Shown here: one piece after another, positions 1 through 7,730 of the stretch
How the letters are laid out: every line of letters starts with the position of its first letter
How positions within the stretch are numbered: position 1 is the stretch's first letter
From: Bacteroidales bacterium
GTDB taxonomy: Bacteria > Bacteroidota > Bacteroidia > Bacteroidales > UBA932
DNA: 12,407 bases
Assembly: GCA_017615445.1 (NCBI GenBank)
Contig: JAGAAD010000060.1
Span: forward strand, 1-12,407
Reading direction: 5' to 3'
Program-made: the position numbers and the translations under genes
Notes under the pieces: generated by a model
The model's input: only the letters and a program-made list of their open reading frames with translations
Told to the model about the DNA's origin: nothing
The model's database searches: none

Positions 1-2
1 CA

Positions 3-602
3 GTCGGACTCGAGGATGTGTGGCCCTGCTTCATAGTGGGCAAGGTGGGAACGGACCTGGACACCACCCTCTTCGACACCGAAGTCGCAAAGACCCTCAC
101 CGCGAAAGTGCGCCCTCTGGGCAGCTACATCAAGGGGCACTACACAGACGACGTCTCCAACCCTCAGGATTATCCCCTCTGCGGAATGGGCGCCGCTAAC
201 GTGGGTCCCGAATTCACTATCAGCGAGTTCCGCGCCCTGTGCGAACTCGAGGAGGTTGAGAAGAAATTCCACGCAGAAGGCAAGGTGGGAGTTCTCTCGC
301 ACATGAGGGACACCCTTCTTGAGGAAGTCCACGACTCCCACCGCTGGGAGAAGTGGCTGCACGAAGACGAGAAGGGCAAGGACCTGCACGAACTCACTCC
401 CGAGCGTCAGGACTGGATAGTGGCCACCTGCTGCCGCTACATCTGGCAGCAGCCCCGTTCGCTGGCGGCACGCGGTTTCCTCTACGCAAACCTCGAGCGC
501 CTCGGAATGGCTCCGGAGAGCGTGGTCCTCGGCCGCATCGAGCGCGACATGGACAAGTACTTCCGCGCGTTCAACCTGATCGGGCTGAACGACCTGCTGT
601 AA
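3..602 (+). CDS. class II tagatose-bisphosphate aldolase non-catalytic subunit family protein (3' part)
   Basis: The frame is open from the window edge, so this is the C-terminal 199 residues of a longer protein; the GTG at 18 is an internal Val codon, not a start. Visible family signatures are GKVGTDL, KGHYTD and GMGAANVGPEFT, followed by a helical C-terminal region ending near the TAA at 600-602. These align by eye with the C-terminal half of E. coli GatZ (VGPALTF-type segment and the late helical region). In that family GatZ/KbaZ/AgaZ proteins stabilise the catalytic GatY/KbaY aldolase that splits tagatose-1,6-bisphosphate in galactitol and N-acetylgalactosamine breakdown; some relatives are sugar epimerases instead. 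It is presumably cytoplasmic. The following AT-rich gap and promoter-like site suggest it ends a separate transcription unit, but it may serve the same glycan pathway. The family call is fairly firm; the exact reaction is not known. Confidence 0.8.
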   Translation, partial: VGLEDVWPCFIVGKVGTDLDTTLFDTEVAKTLTAKVRPLGSYIKGHYTDDVSNPQDYPLCGMGAANVGPEFTISEFRALCELEEVEKKFHAEGKVGVLSHMRDTLLEEVHDSHRWEKWLHEDEKGKDLHELTPERQDWIVATCCRYIWQQPRSLAARGFLYANLERLGMAPESVVLGRIERDMDKYFRAFNLIGLNDLL

Positions 603-624
603 CGCAATTATCAATAATTATTAT

Positions 625-632
625 TATATTTG
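625..632 (+). promoter_or_regulatory. putative Bacteroides-type -7 promoter element before susC
   Basis: TATATTTG matches the Bacteroides -7 consensus TAnnTTTG exactly and lies in the AT-rich 50-base gap between the aldolase-family gene and the SusC gene, 20 bases before the ATG. I see no convincing -33 TTTG at the expected distance (about 602-606), and the implied 5' leader would be only about 13 bases. The position suits a PUL promoter, but the site is short and could be chance in AT-rich DNA. Confidence 0.4.
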
Positions 633-652
633 GCAACTAACACCAAAGGCTT

Positions 653-3643
653 ATGACACTTAAAACTGTTCTCAAGGCCGCCTCGGTTTCGTTGTTTATC
701 TTTCTGACCGCCCTCACGGCCAGTGCTCAGACAATCACTGTCAAGGGTACGGTAGTGGATGCGGCAGACGGCTCCCCTCTGATGGGTGTCGCAGTCGCCA
801 GTTCCACCGGCGGCGGAACAATCACGGACCTCGACGGAAAGTACATGATTCAGGTACCCTCGAACGCAACCCTCACCTTCAGCTGCCTCAGCTACAAAGA
901 TGTGGTGGAAGCAGTCCAGGGACGTGCACTCATCGATGTGATGATGACCGAAGATTCTCAGCTTCTTGAGGAGGTCGTCGTCCTCGGTTACACGACTCAA
1001 AAGAAAAACGAACTCTCCAGCTCGGTCGTCACGATGAGCGGCGAGCAACTCACCAACATCACGACCCCCGACGTGGGCAACATGCTTCAGGGTAAAGCCG
1101 CTGGTGTTCTCGTTCTGAACGCATCAGGTCAGCCTGGCGATGCAGCCCAGATCCGTATCCGCGGAACGGGTTCCATCTCCGCAAGCGCAGACCCGCTCTA
1201 CGTCGTGGACGGTGTGGCAGGCGGTTCCTTCAACCCTAACGATGTGGAGACCATCACCATCCTTAAGGATGCCTCCGCCACCGCTCTGTACGGTGCTTCC
1301 GCAGCAGGCGGCGTTATAGTCGTTACCACCAAGTCCGCAAAAGACGTCACCGAAGTCAACTTCAAGGTCAGCGGCGGTATCAAGAAAGCCCTTTCAGGCC
1401 GCTTCCACCCGATGGATTCCAAGGAGTTCTACAAAGTCCTCCAGAAGGCCTACTCCTCCACCGTTCTGAACGCCCTTTATCCGAAGGAGCTCAAAAAGCA
1501 GAGCTTCGACTGGATGAACGCCTCGTTCCGCACCGGTGTGGTCCAGGATTACTACGCATCCGTTTCCGGAAAGGCCGGTAAGACCTCATACTTCGTGAGT
1601 ATGGACTACTACGACGAGCAGGGATCCCTCATCAACACTAACTTCAACAGAGGTTCCGCCCGCATCAACCTCAGCACTCCTATCACGGACAAGATCACCG
1701 TCGCATTCCGCGCGGCCTACAACCGCACCAAGGAGCAGGGCACTTCCTCATACGTCACCCTCGAGAGCGCCTACTACATGCTTCCTTTCGACAACCCGTA
1801 TGACCAGAACACAGGCGAACCGCTGCTCGTGGATTCCGGTACCCGTTCGGACAACGGAAAAGACTGGTACTCCGGAAATAGGTACAACATCTTCCACAAC
1901 GAGCTCTACAACTACGCCATCGGCCACGGCGAAAGCATCACCGCGGACTTCCAGCTGAACTGGAACATCACCGACTGGCTCATCTTCACCAGCACGACCC
2001 GCTACGACTCCTCGAACAGCTTCTGGGAGGAGTACTACGATCCTCGCACCAATGTGCCCGGATACTATGGCAAGGGCCGTCTGTATAACTCCACCTCCAG
2101 CTGGAGCGGCTTCGGCACCACCAACCTGCTGAAGTTCATCAAGCAGCTCGGAGACCACAACATCAGCGCTATCGCCGGATGGGAGTATGGCGGAGGCTTC
2201 ACCCGCGCCAACAGCGCCACCGGACAGGGCATGCCCGCCGGCCAGGCCTCGCTCAGCGCTTGCCCGACCATCTCCGAAGTGACCGGCTACGACTATCAGA
2301 GCCGTTCATGGGCATGGCTCGCCCAGGCCCAGTGGGCATATCTCGGAAAATATGTCGTCACCGCTTCTATCCGTTACGACGAAACTTCCCGTTTCGCCCC
2401 TAAGACTCGCGGAGGCTACTTCCCCGGTATCTCCGGCGCATGGATCGCTTCTCAGGAAGACTTCATGAAGGATGTGGAATTCTTCAAGTTCCTCAAGCTC
2501 CGCGCAGGATACGGTAAGACCGGTAACAACAACATCCAGGAATTCCTCTATCAGGACGCCTACGAGCTCACCAAGACCTACGGCAGCAATGTGGGCGCCG
2601 TGATGGTTCGCCAGTCCAACCCCAACCTCGGCTGGGAGGAGGCCTACATGAGCAGCCTTGGTATCGAGATGACCACCAAGCACAACATCAACATCGGCCT
2701 GGATCTCTATCGCACTATCAACACCAACCTGCTTCTGGACGTTCCCGTTCCCCCGAGCACCGGCTTCACCGCCTACACTCAGAACATCGGAACCATCAGC
2801 AACTCCGGTGTGGAGTTCGTGATCGATGCAGACATCATCAAGACCAAAGACCTCGTCTGGAACGCCGGATTCAATGTCGGTATGAACAAGAACAAGGTCG
2901 TCTACCTGCCTAACGGAGACTTCCTCCAGAAGGTGTCTTCCGGTGAAGCACAGCAGGTGAAGGTCGGCCAGGATCTGTACACCTGGTACATGCGTAAGTG
3001 GGCAGGAGTTGATCCGGACACCGGAGATCCTCTTTGGGAAGTCGTGGGCGACGACGGTAAGATTACCAAGACCAACGACTACGCCGCTGCAACCATGCAG
3101 ACCTGCGGTTCCGCATCTCCTCTCCTGAGCGGTGGTCTGAACACTTCCGTCAGCTGGAAGAACTTCTTCTTCAGCATGAACGGCAGCTTCATCTACGGCA
3201 ACAAGATCTTCAACAGCACCCGTACCTCCATGGACCACGACGGTAGCGACGCAACCCACAACATGATGTCGCTCGACAACGGTCTCGGTTGGGTCCGTTG
3301 GGATGCCGACAAGAAGAGCACCCACAAGATCGCTACCCACCCGAGGATCGACCTCGGCAGCAAGGGCAGCCAGATCTCTTCCCGCTTCCTCGAGGACGGC
3401 AGCTTCTTCCGTCTGAGGAACATCACGGTGGGCTACAACCTCCCGAAGGGCCTGATTGAGAAGATCAACATGAAGGGAGCAAAGGTCTACCTCTCTGCAG
3501 ACAACATCTTCACTCTCTCCAAGTTCTCCGGTATGGACCCTGAGGTCCAGCTCGAAGGCAGCACCTGGCAGCTGGCCGGAACTTACTCAATGAACTACCC
3601 GGTTCCTTTCTCCGTGGTAGCTGGTATTGACATTAAATTCTAA
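653..3643 (+). CDS. susC: SusC/RagA-family TonB-dependent outer-membrane transporter
   Basis: This is the outer-membrane importer of the PUL; it would take up oligosaccharides delivered by its SusD lid using TonB energy. The 996-residue length is normal for the family. A signal peptide spans about residues 1-26 (hydrophobic core, then TASAQ). A carboxypeptidase-regulatory-like beta domain follows at about 28-100 (VKGTVVDAADGSPLMGV, DLDGKY). The TonB-box region is EEVVVLGY at 106-113. The plug domain is about 115-228, with the typical RIRGTGS, LYVVDGV and ILKDASATALYGASAAGG segments. The rest is the beta-barrel, ending in an aromatic terminal residue (GIDIKF). Fifteen bases separate it from the SusD gene, as expected for co-transcription and for the paired complex. 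The ATG at 653 is chosen because it directly precedes the signal peptide. No anti-sigma-interacting N-terminal extension (STN domain) is seen, so regulation by an ECF sigma/anti-sigma pair is less likely. The substrate cannot be read from sequence. Confidence 0.97.
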   Translation: MTLKTVLKAASVSLFIFLTALTASAQTITVKGTVVDAADGSPLMGVAVASSTGGGTITDLDGKYMIQVPSNATLTFSCLSYKDVVEAVQGRALIDVMMTEDSQLLEEVVVLGYTTQKKNELSSSVVTMSGEQLTNITTPDVGNMLQGKAAGVLVLNASGQPGDAAQIRIRGTGSISASADPLYVVDGVAGGSFNPNDVETITILKDASATALYGASAAGGVIVVTTKSAKDVTEVNFKVSGGIKKALSGRFHPMDSKEFYKVLQKAYSSTVLNALYPKELKKQSFDWMNASFRTGVVQDYYASVSGKAGKTSYFVSMDYYDEQGSLINTNFNRGSARINLSTPITDKITVAFRAAYNRTKEQGTSSYVTLESAYYMLPFDNPYDQNTGEPLLVDSGTRSDNGKDWYSGNRYNIFHNELYNYAIGHGESITADFQLNWNITDWLIFTSTTRYDSSNSFWEEYYDPRTNVPGYYGKGRLYNSTSSWSGFGTTNLLKFIKQLGDHNISAIAGWEYGGGFTRANSATGQGMPAGQASLSACPTISEVTGYDYQSRSWAWLAQAQWAYLGKYVVTASIRYDETSRFAPKTRGGYFPGISGAWIASQEDFMKDVEFFKFLKLRAGYGKTGNNNIQEFLYQDAYELTKTYGSNVGAVMVRQSNPNLGWEEAYMSSLGIEMTTKHNINIGLDLYRTINTNLLLDVPVPPSTGFTAYTQNIGTISNSGVEFVIDADIIKTKDLVWNAGFNVGMNKNKVVYLPNGDFLQKVSSGEAQQVKVGQDLYTWYMRKWAGVDPDTGDPLWEVVGDDGKITKTNDYAAATMQTCGSASPLLSGGLNTSVSWKNFFFSMNGSFIYGNKIFNSTRTSMDHDGSDATHNMMSLDNGLGWVRWDADKKSTHKIATHPRIDLGSKGSQISSRFLEDGSFFRLRNITVGYNLPKGLIEKINMKGAKVYLSADNIFTLSKFSGMDPEVQLEGSTWQLAGTYSMNYPVPFSVVAGIDIKF

Positions 3644-3658
3644 ACGACCGCTCGAATC

Positions 3659-5443
3659 ATGAAAAAAGTTATCTGCATACTCATAGCTGCAATTTGCGTG
3701 GCAGCATGCGAAATGGATTTCTATCGTTCGGACACCATGACATCCACGATGCTCAAGAGCGATCCGGGCGCAGCAGTCTACACTACGGACGGTCTGTACT
3801 CTATGTTCAAGGACGTGCTCCTCTTCGAAGGCAGCGAGTACTCGAACAACACATGGGTGAAGCACTACTTCCAGCTCACAGAGTTCAGGGGTGACAACGT
3901 CGCCCAGGGACGTGCTTCAGAAGACCCGTTCACCAATATCATGAACTACGACGACGACAACACGCTCTATAACCTCGGTTATTTCTGGTATGTGTCGTAC
4001 AAGATCCTCTTCGGAGCCAACTCGAACATCGAAGCTATCCAGGAAGGCGCTACCGCCCAGGGAGACCTTCTCCTCGGCGAGAACTACTTCATCCGCGCTT
4101 TCGTCCACTTCGCTCTCGCGAACATCTACGCACGCCCTTACTATGTGGAAGGACGCGGCACCAACGAGAACGAGCCTTGTGTGGTTCTCCGCACCAGCAC
4201 CGATTGCTCCAAGACTGAGAAAGCCACCGTCGGCAAGGTCTACGATTCCGTGGAAGCCGACTGCCTGAAGGCCTACGACCTTCTCAAGGGCAAGGCCCGC
4301 AGGGGAAACAAGGGATTCGTGGGTGAAGAGGCCCCTCTGGCCCTCCTCTCCCGCCTCTATCTCTACAAAGGCGAGTGGGACAAGTGCATCGAGGTGAGCA
4401 ACCAGCTCCTCGGCGCCGATCCCGCAAGCCATCTGGACACCGATCTCGAAAAGTACTTCATCAACGCTCAGACCTCCAAGGAGACCATCTGGTGCATCAA
4501 CCGCGCAGTCACAGACTACCAGTACTCGCAGCACGCCCAGCTCGGCTCCATGTACTACTCCTCGAACGGAGTGGGCGGTATCGGTTGGTGCGAGATCTAC
4601 TCCTCCGAGCAGCTGATGGACCTCCTTTACCGCTGGCCGGACGACGGCCGCCGCAAGGCTTACTTCGCCTACGCAGCCCCCATCGAAGGACAGTATATGG
4701 TCAGTTGGCCGGACGCAACGGGCGGTCTTGACTATCGCCTGGACGTGATGGTTACCTCCAGCAAGAACCCGGACGGCTCCTACAGCCCGAATGTCATCGA
4801 AACCGGAAACCCGGATGCGCCATTCTCTGTGACCGTCGGAGGCAAGAACTACACCATCAAGAAGCTCGTGGACCACAAAGACGTGAAGTACTACATCGAA
4901 GGCTATGCGACAGACGCCCAGGATGAGGACGACATCGTCGGCGGAACCCGCGTGTTCGTGCGCACGGCTCAGGACAACGCCAAGGGAACCCGTCTCACCA
5001 TGCCGGCCTACATGAACAGCAAGTTCACGGGCCAGGACGGCGAAGAGCTCCTCAGCTCGAACGTCTTCTTCCGCTACGGCGAGACCATCCTGAACGCGGC
5101 TGAGGCCTATGCCCATAAGAATGATGCGACCAACGCAGTCAAGTATATGAACTACGTCAGGGCACGTGCAGGCCTCACCGGAGAAGCGCTGTACACCACG
5201 ACCAACCTCGCGGACAGCGGCTACACCAATGTCCTTGACGCAGTCCTGGACGAAAGGCGCATCGAGCTCATGTACGAAGGCTTCCGCGGCTACGACCTCT
5301 ACCGCAACGGTAAGGACGTCTTCCGCAAGTATGCCGGAGTCCACAAATGGGAGATTATCCCGAACGCGAAACTGGACGACATCTTCCCTGTGTGCATCCC
5401 GTACGCAGAGACTGCCGCCAGCGGAGTTACCAGCAACAAATAA
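3659..5443 (+). CDS. susD: SusD/RagB-family glycan-binding lipoprotein
   Basis: This is the surface lipoprotein that caps the SusC transporter and binds the glycan. The signal peptide ends in a lipobox with Cys17 (VAAC), followed by EMDFYR; acidic residues this soon after the Cys fit surface export in Bacteroidota. The N-terminal SusD-like helical region covers roughly residues 25-250. The C-terminal RagB/SusD domain carries ILNAAEAYA (from 477), the NYVRARAGL segment and LDERRIELMYEGFRGYDLYR (530-549), all hallmarks of the family. The 594-residue length is typical. It lies 15 bases after the SusC gene and 55 bases before the next gene; that gap is AT-rich and shows no hairpin or promoter that I recognise. 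The glycan-binding residues cannot be assigned without a structure. Confidence 0.96.
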   Translation: MKKVICILIAAICVAACEMDFYRSDTMTSTMLKSDPGAAVYTTDGLYSMFKDVLLFEGSEYSNNTWVKHYFQLTEFRGDNVAQGRASEDPFTNIMNYDDDNTLYNLGYFWYVSYKILFGANSNIEAIQEGATAQGDLLLGENYFIRAFVHFALANIYARPYYVEGRGTNENEPCVVLRTSTDCSKTEKATVGKVYDSVEADCLKAYDLLKGKARRGNKGFVGEEAPLALLSRLYLYKGEWDKCIEVSNQLLGADPASHLDTDLEKYFINAQTSKETIWCINRAVTDYQYSQHAQLGSMYYSSNGVGGIGWCEIYSSEQLMDLLYRWPDDGRRKAYFAYAAPIEGQYMVSWPDATGGLDYRLDVMVTSSKNPDGSYSPNVIETGNPDAPFSVTVGGKNYTIKKLVDHKDVKYYIEGYATDAQDEDDIVGGTRVFVRTAQDNAKGTRLTMPAYMNSKFTGQDGEELLSSNVFFRYGETILNAAEAYAHKNDATNAVKYMNYVRARAGLTGEALYTTTNLADSGYTNVLDAVLDERRIELMYEGFRGYDLYRNGKDVFRKYAGVHKWEIIPNAKLDDIFPVCIPYAETAASGVTSNK

Positions 5444-5498
5444 AACCAAAACCTATATTATCAACTTTATTTATTAACCCTTTATTCAAAAAAACATT

Positions 5499-6254
5499 AT
5501 GAAAAAAATGTTTCTTTACGCTGCAATGTTTGCAGCAGTTCTTGCTGGCCTGAATGGTTGCAACAAGAACGGTGGCGATGAGGATGAGGATGGCGAAGAG
5601 ACCGAGTTCGTCTCCAAGATCAAGGTCGACGGAGATTTCTCTGACTGGGCAGCTCTTCCTGCAGCCAAGGTCGCAGTCGCACAGAACAAGAACGCTGAGA
5701 AGAACGCTCTCAAAGTTCTCAAGTGCTATGCAGACAAGGTGTACCTCAACATCTACTTCGAGTTCGACGACGCTCAGATCGTTGACAAGGCATGGCCTGC
5801 AGTTCACGTCTATCTGAACTACGACGGTGACAAAGCCACCGGTGGTTATGGTGACGAGTTCGCAGACGCTTGCGTGGACAGCATGCTCGAGACCGCTATC
5901 TTCAGCGGCGGCGAGTGGAACGACTGGAATGCTTCTTACTGGCACTGGTGGGGCGAAGCCAACGGAACCGGTTGGGAGTGGACCGCACCTGGCGCAGACA
6001 CCTCCGAGGCTAACAAGTGGGGTGCTGAGATCGGTGAGGGCGAAGGTATTTCCCACGGTATGGGCAGCGGCAACGCTTATGAGATCCAGATCGTTCGCGA
6101 AATGCTCCCGAACACCGCTTTCGCAAAGACCTTCGGTGTAGGTATCGACATCCAGCAGAACTGGAGCTCGATCGCATGGCTTCCTAACGAGGCTTCCAGC
6201 GATTCGAACCCCAACGGTCTTGCAAACATGCTCGACGTTACCATCGACGAATAA
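5499..6254 (+). CDS. CBM9/DOMON-like sugar-binding lipoprotein, Trp-rich
   Basis: This is a predicted surface glycan-binding lipoprotein in the position SusE/SusF-type proteins occupy after SusC/SusD. The lipobox is LNGC with Cys21, followed by a very acidic linker (DEDEDGEE, about 27-34) suited to surface display. The domain starts with IKVDGDFSDW (41-50), the N-terminal strand signature of CBM9-like/DOMON-like beta-sandwiches, and continues with the YLNIYFEFD and VYLNYDGD strands. Residues 140-161 hold seven Trp in 22 residues, a likely aromatic sugar-binding face that may be an insertion relative to the paralog at 9095. The late IQIVREMLP strand also matches that paralog (MRMIREMMV). An A-rich leader (CAAAAAAACATT) precedes the ATG, as is usual in this phylum. 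It is followed by a terminator. The binding role is inferred from fold signature and context; no catalytic residues are evident. Confidence 0.85.
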   Translation: MKKMFLYAAMFAAVLAGLNGCNKNGGDEDEDGEETEFVSKIKVDGDFSDWAALPAAKVAVAQNKNAEKNALKVLKCYADKVYLNIYFEFDDAQIVDKAWPAVHVYLNYDGDKATGGYGDEFADACVDSMLETAIFSGGEWNDWNASYWHWWGEANGTGWEWTAPGADTSEANKWGAEIGEGEGISHGMGSGNAYEIQIVREMLPNTAFAKTFGVGIDIQQNWSSIAWLPNEASSDSNPNGLANMLDVTIDE

Positions 6255-6273
6255 TCTTAAAAGGTATTCATCT

Positions 6274-6310
6274 GGCCATAGCCGCCACTCAAGGTGGCTA
6301 TGGCCTTTTT
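6274..6310 (+). terminator. Rho-independent terminator inside the PUL
   Basis: GGCCATA (6274-6280) pairs with TATGGCC (6299-6305), and inside it GCCAC (6284-6288) pairs with GTGGC (6294-6298) around the 5-base loop TCAAG; the only unpaired stem bases are GCC at 6281-6283. The stem is followed directly by TTTTT, then CTTT. It sits 20 bases after the CBM9-like stop codon and before the DUF4832 genes. It probably lowers expression of the downstream enzyme genes relative to SusC/SusD, because no separate promoter is evident after it. Confidence 0.9.
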
Positions 6311-6329
6311 CTTTAAGAATACACAAGTC

Positions 6330-7727
6330 ATGAAACACCAACTCTTTCCTGTTATAGGATTAGCCCTGATAGCCTTTTGCTGCTTCTCTTGCGACAAAGG
6401 AAACACTGTCACCGACCCAGATGCGGACTTTGTATCCTTGAAGAAATTGGAATTCCAGAAAGACGACTCGGATTTCGCAAATCCGGAGCGCGGTTTCTTC
6501 ATCCACAAGGAATTCAAGGCATCAGCCGGCAAGGTCGTCATTTCTGACCAGACGCTGGAGACCCAGCGTGCACTTGGAAGAACTCTCTTCTACAACATCT
6601 ACTATCTCGACTCCTTCTTCGAGTCTCCGATCTCTCAGGAGTATCTGGAATACATAGACGCGAATATGGACGCCCTGCGCCGCAACGGCTTCAAATGCGT
6701 GCTCCGTTTCGCCTACAAAAGGTCTTACAGCGAAAAAGACCATCCCTGGGATCCCACCTGGGAGACCATCAGCGGCCACATAGACCAGCTGAAACCGTTA
6801 TTGGAAAAGAATGCCGACGTCATCTTCGTCCTTGAGGCGGGATTTATCGGCACTTTCGGGGAGTGGTACTACACCGATAACTTCAACTTCGACCCCAAGA
6901 CGGTCGAGGACTACGTCCCCCGCAAAATACTTCTTGAAAAACTTCTTTCCGTCTTACCCGAAAGGCGCCAGATTGCAGTGCGCTATCCGGGCGCAATAAT
7001 CAACATGCTCGAGATAACCGGCGCGGACACCCTCACCAGGGCCACAGCCCACAACGGCTCCGCACTTTCCAGGCTCGCGCATCACAACGACTGCTTCGTG
7101 TCGTCCAACAACGATGTGGGCACCTACCAGAATCCCTGGGAGCGCCCGTTCGTCTACGCCAACTCCAAATACACAATCTGGGGCGGCGAAACTTGCAATG
7201 TGGCCATGGCAGGCCATTGCGAGAATTCCCTTGAAATGTCCAAAAAGCATCATATGACCTACCTCAACGACGACTACCACAAACAGGTGCTCGCACGTTG
7301 GAAGGAGGAAGACTGCTACGACGAAATCTTGCACAGAATGGGCTACCGCCTCTTCATAGACCGCGGATTCATCACTCCGGAACCCAAGAAGGGCGAGGAG
7401 CTTGAGGTGGCGCTTCAGATCCACAACGAAGGCTTTGCCGCTCCGCAGAATCCGAGGGCAGTCGAACTCGTGCTCACCGGCCCCGCGACAAAGGTCTTCA
7501 AGATCGACGCGGATCCTCGCTTCTGGTTCGAAAACGAAGAGTCCACCCTGGACATTAAGGTCACTCTCCCGGCAGATCTCGCTTCAGGAAAATACACCGT
7601 TTCCCTGAACCTGCCCGACCCGGAATCCACCATCCACGACAATCCCCGCTACAGCATCCGTCTTGCAAACAAAGGTGTGTGGGATGAGACCACCGGACTC
7701 AACAAGCTAACTGAAATAACACTTTAG
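6330..7727 (+). CDS. DUF4874-DUF4832 lipoprotein, copy 1 (putative TIM-barrel glycosidase)
   Basis: The ATG at 6330 is chosen because it begins a lipoprotein signal peptide; the earlier in-frame GTG (6294) and ATG (6300) lie inside the terminator hairpin. It gives 465 residues with the lipid Cys at 21 (CCFSC). Conserved blocks in order are NPERGF (51-56), TLFYNIYYL (about 85-93), CVLRFAYK (123-130), GEWYYT (177-182), VRYP (217-220), HHNDCF (251-256), GGETC (285-289) and MTYLN (309-313). These read as eight successive barrel strands. Glu178 on strand 4 and Glu287 on strand 7 are candidate acid/base and nucleophile, as in clan GH-A. A C-terminal Ig-like beta domain starts near 345. The DUF4874 (N-terminal) and DUF4832 (C-terminal) families have no function that I know of. 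This copy differs from the other two at strand 5 (VRYPGAIINM in place of LRTPQFKMR). The glycosidase role is inference. Confidence 0.85.
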   Translation: MKHQLFPVIGLALIAFCCFSCDKGNTVTDPDADFVSLKKLEFQKDDSDFANPERGFFIHKEFKASAGKVVISDQTLETQRALGRTLFYNIYYLDSFFESPISQEYLEYIDANMDALRRNGFKCVLRFAYKRSYSEKDHPWDPTWETISGHIDQLKPLLEKNADVIFVLEAGFIGTFGEWYYTDNFNFDPKTVEDYVPRKILLEKLLSVLPERRQIAVRYPGAIINMLEITGADTLTRATAHNGSALSRLAHHNDCFVSSNNDVGTYQNPWERPFVYANSKYTIWGGETCNVAMAGHCENSLEMSKKHHMTYLNDDYHKQVLARWKEEDCYDEILHRMGYRLFIDRGFITPEPKKGEELEVALQIHNEGFAAPQNPRAVELVLTGPATKVFKIDADPRFWFENEESTLDIKVTLPADLASGKYTVSLNLPDPESTIHDNPRYSIRLANKGVWDETTGLNKLTEITL

Positions 7728-7730
7728 AAT

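Noticed and set aside
18..20. GTG as start of the first gene
   Set aside because: The frame is open to the window edge and upstream codons (VGLED) continue the conserved protein, so the GTG is internal.
603..652. Terminator for the aldolase-family gene
   Set aside because: The gap is AT-rich with repeated AATTAT-like words but has no GC-rich stem followed by a T-tract.
2306..3340. 344-codon open frame on the minus strand inside the SusC gene
   Set aside because: It lies wholly within a well-supported SusC coding region and has shadow-like composition.
3917..5449. 510-codon open frame on the minus strand across the SusD gene
   Set aside because: It is the mirror of a strongly codon-biased gene; the product is a low-complexity Val/Ala/Asp/Glu-rich protein with no motif, signal or separate promoter.
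5444..5498. Separate promoter before the first CBM9-like gene
   Set aside because: The 55-base gap is AT-rich but has no TAnnTTTG match; it is more likely an internal untranslated spacer.
6294..6302. GTG/ATG as start of DUF4832 copy 1
   Set aside because: These codons lie in the terminator stem and would put 12 residues before a normal lipoprotein signal that starts at 6330.
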